Source: Blastomussa wellsi (lineage: Eukaryota; Cnidaria; Anthozoa; Scleractinia; Plerogyridae). Taken from it: 64,000 bases of DNA. The position numbers were made by a program, and so were the translations under genes. The DNA is taken from NCBI GenBank assembly GCA_947652115.1, contig OX393570.1:3775817-3839816 (forward strand), given 5' to 3'. The notes below the pieces were generated by a model. The model saw only the letters and a program-made list of their open reading frames with translations. It was not told the DNA's origin and ran no database searches. Shown here piece by piece: positions 25,201-35,425 of the stretch; the first letter of the stretch is position 1, and each line of letters starts with the position of its first letter.

Positions 25201-28200
25201 GCGCATTGTTACAACTCGCTGAGAACTCTGGGATGTCCAATCGTTTCCATGCCCTCTCTTTGGGTCAGGGACAGGCACCTATAGCTACCCGCATGATCAA
25301 AGAAGGGGTGAAAGACGTAAGTTCACTTCAAGTCTACTTTACTGTGATCTTAACCCTTCGTGGCACTTTTGAGAGTCAGACAAGGAAACCTTGGCTATTG
25401 TGTAACCATTCAAAAGAAAGCTATTTAGCAGTATTTTCATGTATGGTCGTATATCTTTCTTTGCATGGTGCAAATAGTTGTGGAAAAATTCTAAGTACAT
25501 AACCTCTGGGAAAACAAGCAAAGTTCAGTATTGTGATTGCGTATCTATTGCATCGAATAACCCAAGCTTGTGTAAATAAAGTTTTTCTTGAGTTTTCAAA
25601 CGGCAGCTGTAATGTGTTTGTCAGGGTTTAAATAAAGAGAAGAATCATATTACTTCTCTCCAGCGGCTTGTCTATTTCTCCCTTCAGTGAACAATAGGAA
25701 GAGTCAAAAACGTTCAAAGTTAGTTCATTACGGTAAACTTGTCAAATTTGCAGACTGCATGGCGCCTTCAGAACTTAAGTTGCCGCTTAATCTTTGGTAT
25801 TAATGAGTAGCACACTGAAAAAGCAGTATTTTTGTGTTGCGCGCATTTTAAGTGGCATTTTAATGCGTTTTTCGTGAACTTTTAATCTTGACGCTCTTGG
25901 AAGTGAACGCATCTTTATTAAGAACGTAACAAGTTTACTCTTCCCGCATTTCCCACTGTTTTAGGGTAACTGGGTGTTCTTGGCCAACTGTCACTTGTCC
26001 CTGAGCTGGATGCCGCAGCTTGACAAGCTGGTAGAGCAGCTGCAGGTGGAGGAACCTCACCCGGACTTCCGACTGTGGCTCAGCAGCAGCCCTCATCCAG
26101 AGTTCCCCATCTCCATCCTGCAGGTCGGAATCAAGATGACGACAGAGCCGCCCAAGGTCAGTAGCTGTGCGCATAAGGACTGGGACCTATACTTTGAACT
26201 CACACCATTTCAGACTGCACACGTGAGACGCGGTACCACACGTGTTTGCTAAGGAAGATTTTCCCGCCATTTGATCGTGGACCACTGAAATCGTTATACG
26301 GGCACGAGCTTGGTTTTGTGGTCAAAATTTTGTAGTGTGGAGAAAATATTCGGATGTGACTTTGAGTTTCGAAAACGTTGTATTTTCTTTGTTTTATCCA
26401 TTCGCCACTTCAAAAAAAAAAGTAAAAATATGGTCAGTCAAGGAAAGAATTGTAGACTCTTCGAATTTAACATTTTAGATATACCAGCTTGAAAAATCAT
26501 TTGTAGAATTAATATAACTTATAAAAATTCTCAGGTGCTGTATGGCCTCTTGTATATTCAGCATTGTTTCATGAAAGTGAAATTATCTGAGGCATGCGGA
26601 GCTAAGTCTTCCGGTTCTCTACCTCGTTGATTACTCGGGCTTTCCCAAGGAAACGCCCAGCTTTGTTATTTTTTACGTTCTGCCGCAAATCGCAGTCAAT
26701 TCCTTAATACGCACGCGCGACGTTACGTGCATACGAGGGAGCGAGCAAATTGGTTAATTAGCAATTGTCTGTCATTATTGCAATTAGCAATTATCATTGT
26801 TGCGTCATACCGGCACGCGAAAGGGCTGAATTGTTTTACAAAAAACAATGAAATTCCAAATTTTATAGAGGAAACTCGCGCATTTAGGTCACAACTTTGT
26901 CAGTTCATCTGGAATGAGGCGGCAACGACATGAACAAAAAGTGTCAAATTGTTCTCAAAAAAACGCGAGTTCATGCAGATATACGTCTTGTTGCAAAGAA
27001 AAATCATTACGTTTTTGAGATTATTCCAACTGAATTCCATTTCCACCTTCGCATTTATTGGCCATCCTTTCTTGCTATTGTCTTCCTTTCATTTGTCGAG
27101 TACTGTTTTGGTTAATCTCTGTCCATATAGGCAGGTTTTTGGCTAGTTAAAGAAATCTTGTCACAAGCAGCCAACTTATCTTTGCACTGACATATCTCTC
27201 GAATCTCTCTCTCTTCAGGGTCTCAAGGCAAACATGAAGCGCTTGTACCAGCTGATCACAGAGCAACAGTTCAGTCGCTGTCACAAGCAGGATAAATACA
27301 AGAAGCTGTTATTCGCGTTGTGTTTCTTTCACAGCGTCTTGTTGGAGAGGAGAAAGTTTCTTATGCTTGGCTGGAACATACAGTATGGCTTTAATGACTC
27401 GGATTTCGAGGTCTCTGAGAACTTGTTGAGTATTTACCTGGACGAATATGAGGAGACGCCCTGGGACGCGTTGAAGTATCTGGTAAGTTTTGCTTTGTTG
27501 TTGCTGCAAGGAGCTTGGCCTAGTGGTCAGGGCGCCGGAAGTGGGATGGATGGGTTTGTGTTCGTTGATACCGAATTTAACTCCTCCACGCTTTCTATAC
27601 AGCCCCCAGGGTTCGTACGGGTCATGGAAAACCTGGAAAATCTTAGAATGTCATTTTCCAGGCCTGGAAACAGAGTCATGGAAAGTCATGGAAAATATGT
27701 CAATTAAAAAAGTACAAAATAAATTAGGTTTTATCGTGAAGAAAATGGTAAAAACGTACCCAAAATGAAAGATGATTTCCAAGATAATGGTCAAATTTAG
27801 GTCGTGGAAAACTCGGAGAAGTCATGGCAAAGGCCATAGAATGTCATGGAATTTCAAAAGCTTTGAGGAGTACGAACTCTGAGCCAACTGGTCAGCTTTC
27901 CACCCGTTGAGATTTTTAACAAGTTTCTGTGTATTATAACATTCTTTTTTCTATTTAGTGCCCCCAGTTAGCACTGACAGTAGTGCTAAATATCGTGAAA
28001 CCTGAGGGAGGAAGGAGTTTTAAGGGCTCTAAATAGACCAAATAGATTGCTAGTGGACCGAGGTTACATTCCAGTAGTGTGTGATTGCAAGCAAATTTGG
28101 CATGTTTTATTTTAGGTGGCAGGTGTCAATTACGGTGGTCACGTGACCGACGACTTTGACAGGCGTTTACTCCATTCTTACATCAACGAGCAGTTTTGTG

Positions 28201-31200
28201 ACGTAGCCATCCAGACGCCGTACTACAAGTAAGTCTTTGAGTTTTAATCAGTAACAGCCGAGTTGACTATCGCCAATAGAAAACGAGGGCGAGTAGTAAT
28301 TGTTTTTTTAAGGAGTGCATACCGGCGAATAGAAAGCAGTCGAAGAACCAATCAAATTCATTGGTTTCCAGTAGAACACAGCTGAGTTTCTACTAACAAG
28401 CGTTTTTCAACAATTATATCTGCAAATTTTCGCGAAATATCGTCTGATACTTTGCCGACGAGGCCGGAGGCTGAGTATAGGGTAAAATGCAGACGATATT
28501 CCGCAAGACTGAGTATTCTATCGATAACCTGTGGTTGTGGGGCGGGTATGGTGGTATCTAATGGCTTTATTTAACAAGTATGGCTCTTTTCGTCTAGGTT
28601 ATCTTCTCTGCCGACTTATTACATTCCAAAAGACGGCCCTCTGTCAACTTACAGGGTAAGAAATCCGGTAGCTCTTTGTTCCACGTTTCTAAGAACTTGA
28701 CAGCAAGCGATCGAAATATTTTAAAGTTTCCATTGCTTTCCTCACCTTCTTAAACAACGACGTTGATGAAGCGACAACTGAGATTCTGAGGTTGAATACG
28801 CAGTGTTTGTTAAAGTTGGTAAAGTCTGTTTCACGCTAGCGACACAACGATGTAAAGAAAGATCAACTTTTTCCTTCATGTCGTTATGTTTAAGTCATCA
28901 TGTTCTTACTATGACGTTATATTGTATGTGGGAGACGCGGTGGCCTAAACATCGGATCGGATGGCGCGGGTTCGAGCACTGGCCGGGGCATTGCGTTGTG
29001 TTCTTGGGCAAGCTACTTTACTCTCTCTTCACCCAGGTGTATAAATGGGTGCCGGTGAATTTACTGCTGGGGGTAACCCTGTGATGGACTAGCATCCCAT
29101 CCAGAGGGGAGTAGAAATACTCTCTGTCGCTCCATGCTAAGGAAACCGAGATCAGTAAGCTCCGGCCTGATGGGCCACTGGCTCGTATGCAGACTTTACC
29201 CTATGTCGTTATGTTATGTTGTTCACTGGTGATATAAAATATCAGCGTGAGGTCTTCTGGCTGTTTTGCATTTTCGTGACCTTGTCAATGGTGTGAACCA
29301 AGCCTATCTTTGTTCCAATGTTTTTAAGAAATGGAGAGCAAGAGATGGGAATTTTTCAAATCCCCGTTACTTTCTCTTCATCTTCTTAAACGACAACGTT
29401 TGTAAGCTGGAAACTGAAGATTAAAACGTGCTATTGGTTCACTCTCTACTATCGCTAAATGACTTAAGAACATGGAGTGGAATTTTTTAAATACCGTTGC
29501 TTTTTCGTTGTTCTTATTCAATGATTTTCCTATAGCAATGAATCTGACTCTGACTCTGGTAACTGAGATAGAGAACAAACGCAGTGTTAGTTCACTCTTT
29601 GCGCCTTCGCAAGGAGTGTTTATATTTTTGATTCCATGCTCTTAGACGGCGTCGTTTTTGTGACAGCGACTCTGATACTGACTCGCTATTGTAATGAAAT
29701 GTAATGTAATGTAACGTAACGTAACGTAACGTAACGTAATGTAACGTAATGTAATGTAAAACTTTATTTAAACACGGAAAACCGTTACTTCTGTTCCTGC
29801 GTCGTTTAAGACTTGGGAGCAAGGGATTCAAATTTTTAACAATTTTATCTCTTGCTCCTTTTCCTTAAGCGACGGCGTTTGCGTAACGACGACGCTTGGG
29901 CTTTCAATTTTCAATCCAGTAACGGTCTCGGAGACCTCGATCCTCCCTTGATTTCTAGAAGAATTCCAAATATTCCAAATTGTAGTTAATCTTGTAGTAA
30001 TTTGTAGGATATATATTTTAAAATATTTGTGCAATGTTTACATTTTTACTTATTTTATTTTCACATTGATAAGTCTTTCATAATGTGTCCTCAATAGCGC
30101 AGTGCGCAAAGTCTAAAATAGAATGCAAATTATTGCGCCCCAGCGAGTCTCGGAAAACATCAGCGCGTTCTGAGAGAAATAGGAGGAAGAGAGGGTACTC
30201 AATTTCTTACTCCGATCCCAGGCGCAAAGCTGATAAACGCATGGTTACTTTTGGTATTTATCAAAGAAAGCTCTAACTATTGCAAGCCGAACAATTTTAA
30301 TCTCTAGGAATACATCAGCATGCTGCCCAATGTGGATCATCCAGAGGCGTTTGGTCAACATCCCAATGCTGATATCGCCAGTCAGATCATTGAAACAAGG
30401 TAAAACCATATTAGCAATGCCCTGCACTGCCGCCTTCTCCTCAACCTCGCCTTCATCCTCACCGCCGCCTGGTTAGCTCCGGACTGCTGTGCGGAAGGTC
30501 TCGCGTTGGAGCCCCAGACCGGACCAACACTCGGGTTCTTAAAATAACTGGGAGTGGGGATTAGTAAATTAAAGTATTCAAGTCACTTGAAGCTAAAACG
30601 ACAAAAAAGTTATGGTCATTAAAAAAGGTAGACATCATTGTAACGGAGTCGAATATGCATAGTTACTACACTGTAAAAAATGAGGTCTTTCCTCGGTTTC
30701 CCTTGTTGTTAAGTAATCCACACTCCCATTTTTAAACGCCATTCCCGGAATTACTCGGGTATCATTTCAGGGTCAAATTGGGGATCATTTCGCGGGGTTG
30801 GGGATCAGTTCGTGGTCGGAGTCATTTCAGTGGCTGTACAGTTCCCGTTGTTGTGGTCTGGCCTCGTTTCACGAGTTGGTGCTTAACATCGGGATAACCT
30901 CACTGTACATTTCCTCCTTGGACGGAATTGTTAAAGAAAAATTGAGTATGAGTATCATTATAACAAACAATTACAATGCCAGAAATACATTGTAACTTCA
31001 CGTCGTTATCATCATCGCAGCCGTCGCTGTCGCCATGTCTGTTTATTTTGCGTCTCTCAGAATTTATTTTGTGTGTACTCACTGTCTATATTTACTTTCT
31101 TCATACAGAAACCTGTTTGGTACGTTACTCTCGCTTCAACCTCAAATCCCTTCAGCTGGACATGGAGAAAGCAAAGAAGAAAAGGTAATACTGTAATAAC

Positions 31201-34200
31201 AGACAAAGTACCATAGCAAGTCAATTGTGATTCATACAGTAACAGAGAATTCTCGCGCACTCATTGATCGAGAGCTATGGTTGACGAAAGTATAGACCAT
31301 GAAAATGACATAGCGTGTAACGCCATGTAATGCAAATTTCGGAGTTGTGAAATGTCAACAGGAACATTTGAGACTAAATTTGCCACACGTTTGTTGGCTT
31401 CAAGTACGAAAAACTGCAATTTTACGATCTGTTTTCACGCACTGATTTCCCATCTAATTCACCGGTACATTTTCGGTGTTATTGTGTAAAACAAATCGAC
31501 CACATTTGCCATTGTCTATACTCTTATTGACCATAGAAATGGCGCGGTAAAATATCCAATACTTTGCAGTGAAACCACTCCACTAACAGCTCGTAGTTCC
31601 ATTTTATGGCTTTTATGGTCTATAAGGGTGTGTACCACGAAAAAAAATTGTCGATTTGTAAACATTTCCTATCTGCAACGGTAACCTCAGAGTTGTCAGT
31701 CGCGTCTGATTTCGTACCGTTTGTTGGCAGGTTCTGGAACTCGCAGCTGATGTTCTGAAGAGAGTTCCTGAGGAGATCGATTACGAACAGACAGCGAAAA
31801 TCATGTCGGATGATCCGTCTCCTCTCAATGTTGTATTGTTGCAAGAGGTAAGCTTCTTTAACATTTTTTTAGGTGCGGGATAAAAATTGGATAAAAGCTT
31901 TCTTTAAGGTTACTATGCACCTTCAGGGGTGTTTCGCGTCGAAGCGATGTAGCGCGCGCGGGTTACATCGCAGATATCTAAAACCCTATATCAAATTAAA
32001 GCTTATAGAGCTGGCTTTTTAAATATCCTATCCATTTTGTAATATTCTGAAATGCCGATTTTTCCGCGAAGTCTGAACGCAAGCGCGTGATTCGGCTTCT
32101 GACAGCTTCAACTCAAAGCGAATTTAATATTTTGCTTAATTGGTTTGTTTTCCGGTTTTCGGACCCCAAGACCTAAAAAACCGTGTCTGCGTTTTGTCAA
32201 ATTCGTTTGCATTAAAAAGTTACAGCGCCTTTTCAAAACAGAGCAAAAATTAATCGAAGTTATCGTACAAAAATGGCTCTCAACAAAAAAGTTTTGGGAA
32301 ATTAAAAATACGCAGACACGTTTTTGTTGTTTATATATTAAACTAACTTTTCTCCAAATTTGGCGGCAATTGAACAAATTGCACTTGAGTTGCAGCTTTT
32401 GAAAGTCACCCTATCTAGCGAAAAATTCAACATTTACGTCAACAGGTTGTCAAGGGCCTGTCAATCAGAAACGAAAGTTTTACTTCCGGTAAAAACGAAA
32501 AATCGCATTTTCTCCGCCGCTAAAAAAATATTTTTTTGATGATGAAAGATCACGCTTAGACCTATTGATTAGCATAAAAATCCAAATTTCGCGAAAATGG
32601 CCGGTCCCAAGGTGCATAGTAACCTTAACTATCATTGGCTTCCATCGGCGCGAACTGAGTCAAACGAGGTTAGAGAAAAACCTGACTTTCACTGGTTAAC
32701 TATGTTGCATTCGACCAGCAAACGCCCCAACAGCAAAATTAATACTATCTTCTTTCAGAAACGCCCGTTTGACGAGTGAACTTTTTACAGTTTCTAACCA
32801 TTGACCAAATAATTATTTGTTTTCACCTTTGCAGATCGAACGTTTCAATGCCTTGTTGCGGATCATGAAATCGTCTCTAATCGACCTGGAGAAGGGAATC
32901 AAAGGTCTTGTTGTCATGTCGTCTGATCTGGAAGAGACATTTAATTGTATCTATGATGCCAAAGTTCCTCCTCTGTGGGGAAAGGTGAGAGCTATTTTTC
33001 AACTATGTTGTTGTTACATCACCAAGAGAAAGGCGCTCCGGGGGTGGGTAGAGGACGGTGCCGCCCTCGACCCACCCCGTCTAGCCGGAGCCTGCTCGCA
33101 GGCTAGAGAAAGGTGTAAGGGAGTAGATAAGGATGGCCGTTTAGATTGGGGACTGGGACAAAGAAACTAAGTCATTGAAAAACATAAAGCCAAATTTGCT
33201 GATAAATATAGAAAGATGGTGAATTTTGAATGCAAATGACCGTACTAGCCACGAGTCTCTCTGTAGCTCAGTGAAAAGAGCACCCGCTATGTGTGTGGGA
33301 GGTTATGGTCTGTCTGTCTGTCTGTCTGTCTGGATTCGATTGCCGTTGGGGCCTTGGATTTTTTCCTTGTTCCACGCCCGTTACATCATTGTCGTGAGCT
33401 AAATTTGTTGAAGGTGAGCTATTGTCAAGCGTACCACTTCAAACTCCCGGATGATAAATTTGAACGATCTTTTCCAGGCCTACCCGTCCAACAAGCCGCT
33501 TGGTAACTGGACACGTGACCTGGTGCTGCGTGTGGAACAGTTTGCCAAGTGGGCCACCACAGCTCACCAACCTGTAATTTTTTGGATGTCTGGCTTCACC
33601 TTCCCGACTGGCTTCCTGACCGCTGTCCTACAGACATGCGCAAGGCAGAACAACGTGTCTGTCGACTCGCTCTCGTGGGAGTTTGTTGTGTCAACTGTAG
33701 ATGACAGTAATATAACGCAACAACCAAAGGTAAGTATATGCTTTGGGAATGCCAGTTATAGACGATTCTCGTCTATGCTGTAATACACATTTGTGGTACT
33801 CGCGAGAAGAGCTTTTCTCGGTCGGAATCGCGTTTCCAATTGTTCATTCCGGCGTTGCGCGGGGAACTGGGGCGAGTTTCAGAGTTCAACCAATCGATAA
33901 ACTGACCCCACCACATGACACATAACGTTAACATTAGTCATTTGACGAAGTTTGGTGTTTCTAGGTTGAACAGAGACCAAGTTATGGACTTTGAAACATG
34001 GCTCAAAATCTATACAAACGTCCCTAATTTCTAAACAGCGTCCCGAAAATCATATAAACTCTTTAAATTTTTTATCGTTCTTGTGATAACTGTAAAATCC
34101 TGTTATGGGCCTACTATTTGGAAGAAGCTGAGATGAAAGTCACTTTGTTTGGCCATTTTTAATAGTATCACAAAAATCATAACTTCAAATTCCTTCTGGA

Positions 34201-35425
34201 ATAAACCTAGAACTAACGAAATGAAGAACTGCATTTTAAATTGTTCTGAAGACAGCACTGAATTTAAAGAAGCTACGTCATCGTTCGTGCACTTTGAAAA
34301 ATTTAGTCTAGATGTTTCAAAATCGTCATTTCCAATCCGTTTCAATCTTCTCCATCCTCAGCCATCCTTGTTCCTTTTTGGTTTAGTATCACTCCTTTGG
34401 TGTTTTTCTTTCTTACCAAACTATTATTTTAAGGTTTCTAAAATTTTAAGGATAATTTAGGTTGTCGAAGAAATGACTCAAAATATCGTGACGTAGCTCC
34501 TTTAACAAAAAGTTTGATTTTCATTTTAAGGATGGAGTGTGGATTCGCGGGCTCTTTTTAGAGGGAGCTGGTTGGGACAAGAAGAATGCGTGCCTCGTCG
34601 AAGCAGAACCCATGCAGCTTGTTAGCGCCATGCCCACAATTCATTTCAAGCCTGTTGAAAACAAGAAGAAAAGTGGCAAAGGTAGAATTCCTATCTTGTA
34701 CTTGTTAATTACAGTGAACTCCGTTAAACAACTGCAATGCTATATAGTCATCCAGGTGTCAAACTGTCTTGTATCTGGTTAAAAAAAGACGTGAAATTTT
34801 TGGGCGATGTAGCAGCTCGCGTAAAGTCTAACATGAATGGCTCCTGAAGTGTTTTCCATTACAAAGGAAAACATGGCAATTTCAACATCGCAATTCATGC
34901 TATGTATAAATCTGTAGAGGATAGCGATGACATGTACAACATGAATTTTAAACGGTACTGTAAGTATCATCATATCAGGTTTATCTTACTGTTGAATATG
35001 TAGACGCAGGGTTTAGTTCATAGTAGAAACATGACAAGTTCACGGCCGTCGTGGTTTAAATCACGTTCTCCAAAAACGCACGTAGTTTGGTCATTTTACG
35101 TTGACTGTCTTATAGAGGACAGTTAAGAGATGCACCAGACTCTAGAAAGAACGTGAAGAACCGTTATAGGGCTCGGTAAAATTTGCTTTTTAATAGCGAA
35201 CTTTTTTTTCGTTGAGGCAGTCGTCGTAGTTTTCCGGCAGAAATTCACAATGATATCGTTGTTGTTTCAGGTGTATACGCATGTCCGTGTTATTACTACC
35301 CCAACCGAGCCGGCACGTCTGGCCGTGCGTCCTTTGTGGTGGCCGTGGACCTAAAGGCGGGAACTATGACGTCAGATCATTGGATCAAGCGCGGATCGGC
35401 GCTTCTCATGAGCCTCGACTACTGA
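6275..35425 (+). CDS. DNAH2: Axonemal dynein heavy chain 2 (DNAH2), 3' portion, 39 exons
   Basis: Inner-arm axonemal dynein motor heavy chain, which drives ciliary beating by ATP hydrolysis. Joined exons: 6275-6405, 7029-7178, 8632-8799, 9222-9382, 10123-10262, 10824-10953, 11428-11567, 12161-12248, 12533-12655, 14457-14715, 15352-15638, 16492-16656, 16898-17023, 17486-17575, 17698-17756, 18315-18381, 18495-18590, 18970-19024, 19349-19498, 20381-20513, 21331-21475, 22181-22380, 22830-22956, 23101-23186, 23680-23780, 24417-24531, 24907-24997, 25191-25316, 25965-26156, 27219-27482, 28116-28228, 28598-28655, 30308-30399, 31109-31184, 31731-31847, 32835-32984, 33478-33729, 34531-34681, 35271-35425. 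The frame closes as 1775 codons plus TGA. Visible are the AAA4 Walker A and B motifs, stalk, MTBD, AAA5, AAA6 and C-terminal domain. The paralogue call rests on DNAH2-like wording ([30 protein letters not shown] end). The N-terminal ~60% is not in the window. Donors at 9383 (GTTCGC) and 18382 (GTCGGT) are weak. A possible poly(A) signal ATTAAA lies near 35573. Confidence 0.92.
8113..8504. mobile_element. TTAA-flanked 392 bp MITE in a DNAH2 intron
   Basis: The left end is TTAAAGGGACACTCTCAC and the right end is the inverted GTGACAGTGCTCCTTTAA, with a few mismatches, so the element is bounded by TTAA on both sides. There is no coding capacity. A TTAA target points to the piggyBac or Kolobok superfamilies. 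The segment at 8183-8205 (ACCTCAAAATAATGGTTTA) resembles part of the tandem unit at 15741-15952. Confidence 0.6.
8632..9382 (+). other. DNAH2 AAA4 nucleotide-binding core (two exons)
   Basis: Exon 8632-8799 carries the AAA4 P-loop GIGGSGRQS, preceded by PRGNMLL, which matches the Walker A of axonemal dynein AAA4. Exon 9222-9382 carries the Walker B-like strand FLFNDTQ, followed by the [16 protein letters not shown] segment typical of dynein AAA4. Both motifs are complete, so AAA4 should still bind nucleotide. The donor after the second exon (GTTCGC) is unusual, and the intron begins with codons resembling the start of the next exon at 10123 (GTCCGC). Confidence 0.88.
8935..9055 (-). repeat. 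SINE family 1, 3' fragment
   Basis: It matches the tail half of the SINE at 30-304 in the same orientation. The shared stretch runs from TTTAGCACA through GGACACTG to AAAATCCCAACTGG, at about 75-85% similarity by eye. The tRNA head is missing, so it is a truncated or decayed copy in the intron between DNAH2 exons 8632-8799 and 9222-9382. Confidence 0.6.
9676..9792 (-). mobile_element. Solo Penelope-like pLTR unit with 13 bp target-site duplication
   Basis: The 91 bp core at 9689-9779 matches parts of the repeats at 13300-13400, 41037-41290 and 63211-63305. It is flanked by identical 13 bp direct repeats, CGTTTTTACTGGG, at 9676-9688 and 9780-9792. The unit ends within the hammerhead-like motif, at the ...CCCTTCGT boundary. 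The flanking duplication supports a discrete insertion event rather than decay of a longer copy. It lies in the intron between exons 9222-9382 and 10123-10262. Confidence 0.7.
10280..10440 (+). repeat. SINE family 2, partial copy
   Basis: It contains TCTTGGGCAAGAGACTT and CTCTCTTCACCCAGGAGTAT, followed by a GGCGAATT-type segment. The same order occurs in the fuller copies at 28933-29205 and 50355-50635. The tRNA-like head is not complete. Confidence 0.5.
11000..11290 (+). repeat. Interspersed repeat of the GTCATGGAAAA type, copy 1
   Basis: The stretch has repeated short AGTCNTGGAAA/TCATGGAAATT phrases, TTTTCCAGACGTGGAAA, and GATAAGTTAGGCAG...TTTGTTTCTGCGAAGAT. The same phrases occur in the same order at 50054-50350, and in part at 27610-27884. 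The open frame across it is not conserved between copies, so it is not called as a gene. Confidence 0.55.
11710..11765. repeat. Short perfect-arm hairpin repeat
   Basis: ATTAGGGTCGTCACGCAA and its inverse TTGCGTGACGACCCTAAT flank a short GC loop at about 11716-11765. Related GTCACGCAACG cores occur at about 12272, 22638 and 42437, so a small palindromic repeat family is present. Confidence 0.5.
13357..13404 (-). ncRNA. Candidate hammerhead ribozyme in the PLE pLTR
   Basis: On the minus strand the order is stem I 5' strand GATTC-GCT, core CCGACGA, stem II GGGC-loop-GCTC, GAAA, a two-base-pair ACGU stem III, a GUC cleavage triplet, and stem I 3' strand AGC-ACTT-GAATC. Stem I strands pair perfectly as GCT/AGC and GATTC/GAATC around a one-sided ACTT bulge. 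This is the minimal type I hammerhead layout known from Penelope-like elements. One core base differs from the CUGANGA consensus (U to C at the second position), so activity is uncertain. Confidence 0.45.
13494..14231 (-). pseudogene. PLE GIY-YIG endonuclease / thumb-linker remnant
   Basis: A 245-residue open frame, with in-frame codons continuing upstream. In order it shows a RGYP thumb-end motif, a Cys motif of the form C-x5-C-x2-C (CARARCKTC), and a GIY-YIG nuclease segment beginning [19 protein letters not shown]. An FREHL helix then follows, with a downstream [12 protein letters not shown] segment. This is the known Penelope-like C-terminal endonuclease layout (GIY-YIG after the RT). It is still uninterrupted, which suggests a fairly young insertion. 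Without the RT domain the copy cannot move on its own. Confidence 0.82.
14283..14384. repeat. ~100 bp inverted repeat at the PLE truncation point
   Basis: AAGCAGGCGTTTTTTGTGGGG at the left matches the inverse of CCCCACAAAACCGCCTGCTT at the right. The first arm contains a duplicated AAAAGCAGGCG. The element ends about 70 bp before the DNAH2 exon at 14457. Confidence 0.5.
15741..15952 (+). repeat. Two tandem copies of a 106 bp unit
   Basis: 15741-15846 and 15847-15952 are almost identical (one clear difference, AAGCAAGATT versus AAGCAAAATT). The unit runs from TCATATTTTGCATGG to GTGACACTAAACCAA. It lies 100 bp after the donor of DNAH2 exon 15352-15638. The near identity implies a recent duplication. 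Confidence 0.85.
16680..16880. repeat. CCAATCAG-rich inverted repeat
   Basis: GTGACCAATCAGAACAGG near 16683 and ACTTCTGATTGGTCAAAAA near 16808 are inverted partners. An internal ACCAATCAGAAC and GC-rich spacers (GCGCGGGGAAAAAGCGCGG) lie between them. A related arrangement (AACCAATCAGAGTAAA ... TTTTGATTGGTTCA) lies at 24135-24230. Probably a degraded MITE or SINE family. Confidence 0.4.
18091..18252. mobile_element. Palindromic MITE, family A copy 1
   Basis: Two arms of about 70 bp are inverted copies. Left TAGATTCCATGTTGCCGTG pairs with right CACGGCAACATGGAATGTA, and both arms contain a TGACGTCA site (CRE-like palindrome). A second copy with the same order is at 51397-51555 in an INTS6 intron. 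Confidence 0.72.
18632..18840 (+). repeat. SINE family 2 with tRNA-like head
   Basis: An A-box-like GGTGGCCTAATGG at 18638 and a B-box-like GAGTTGGAGCCC are followed by GGGGCACTGCGGGCAAGACA, CTCTCTTCACCAGGGG and a closing GATGGGCCACTAGGCTCATA. The same order is seen at 28933-29205 and 50355-50635. It lies 40 bp after the donor of DNAH2 exon 18495-18590. Confidence 0.65.
19627..19804. mobile_element. Palindromic MITE, 178 bp
   Basis: The left arm AATAGACCACAAGTTACTAT and its inverse at 19785-19804 are perfect. Pairing continues inward through GGTTTATAGGCTGA and GGGATGTTGGTAGAACAC to a short loop. No coding content. Confidence 0.75.
21045..21285 (+). repeat. Degenerate ~8-10 bp minisatellite (GTGGCTA type)
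   Basis: More than 20 variants of TACGTGGCTA / GCGGCTAGG / GCGGCTACG occur without long interruption, just upstream of the acceptor of DNAH2 exon 21331-21475. A second, weaker periodicity (GTATCC/GGATACG words) precedes it at about 20620-20990. Confidence 0.7.
21554..21660. repeat. Imperfect palindromic repeat
   Basis: CTGTTGCCACGAGCAACTGG and the inverse CCAGTTGCCCGTGGTAAC flank a centre that also pairs (ATCCAATGG / CCATTGGAAA). A 155-codon open frame (21561-22028) starts in it but shows no recognisable domain. Confidence 0.5.
24645..24712. repeat. Small hairpin repeat (CCTCGTTCCTAGGG type)
   Basis: AACCTCGTTCCTAGGGTTCT pairs imperfectly with GGACCCTGGAAACGAAG, with an inner CTCTCCTTCC/GGTAAGGAGAG stem. 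A half copy (AACCTCGTTCCTAGGGTCTC) is at about 36424. A related longer inverted repeat spans 35896-36074. Confidence 0.5.
27505..27995 (+). repeat. SINE family 1 interrupted by another repeat
   Basis: The tRNA-like head (GCTTGGCCTAGTGGTCAGGG) starts at 27512, and the body follows to about 27608 (AACTCCTCCACGCTTT). The SINE resumes at 27887 with GCCAACTGGTCAGC, and continues through GAGATTTTTAACAAGTTTCTGTGT and TAGCACT...AGTGCTAAAT to about 27995. The intervening 27610-27884 begins GGGTTCGTACGGGTCATGG and ends GAGTACGAACTCTG. It therefore has inverted CAGGGTTCGTAC/GTACGAACTCTG ends and is a nested insertion. Confidence 0.65.
28933..29205 (+). repeat. SINE family 2, near full-length copy
   Basis: The head GCGGTGGCCTAAAC with B-box-like GGGTTCGAGCACTGG is followed by GGGCAAGCTACTTTACTCTC, AATTTACTGCTGGGGGTAAC, ATCCCATCCAGAGGGGAGTA, GTCGCTCCATGCTA and GATGGGCCACTGGCTCGTA. 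It is the best reference copy for the family in this window. It lies in the intron between exons 28598-28655 and 30308-30399. Confidence 0.7.
29691..29759 (+). repeat. GTAAT/GTAAC pentanucleotide microsatellite
   Basis: About 13 tandem units alternate GTAAT and GTAAC, between 29691 and 29759. Confidence 0.9.
31904..32628. mobile_element. TTAA-flanked 725 bp non-autonomous DNA transposon
   Basis: Perfect 16 bp terminal inverted repeats (GGTTACTATGCACCTT and its inverse) sit directly inside TTAA on each side (31904-31907 and 32625-32628). There is no transposase frame inside. TTAA target duplication is typical of the piggyBac and Kolobok superfamilies. The termini do not start with the usual piggyBac CCC, so Kolobok is the better guess. 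It lies in the DNAH2 intron before exon 32835-32984. Confidence 0.8.
33240..33400 (+). repeat. tRNA-like SINE head carrying a TCTG microsatellite
   Basis: CTCTGTAGCTCAGTGAAAAG at 33258 resembles an A box. After GGGAGGTTATGG comes (TCTG)x6 at 33308-33331, then GGATTCGATTGCC, which resembles a B box. The microsatellite has expanded in the tRNA-like part and would spoil the internal promoter spacing. Confidence 0.5.
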
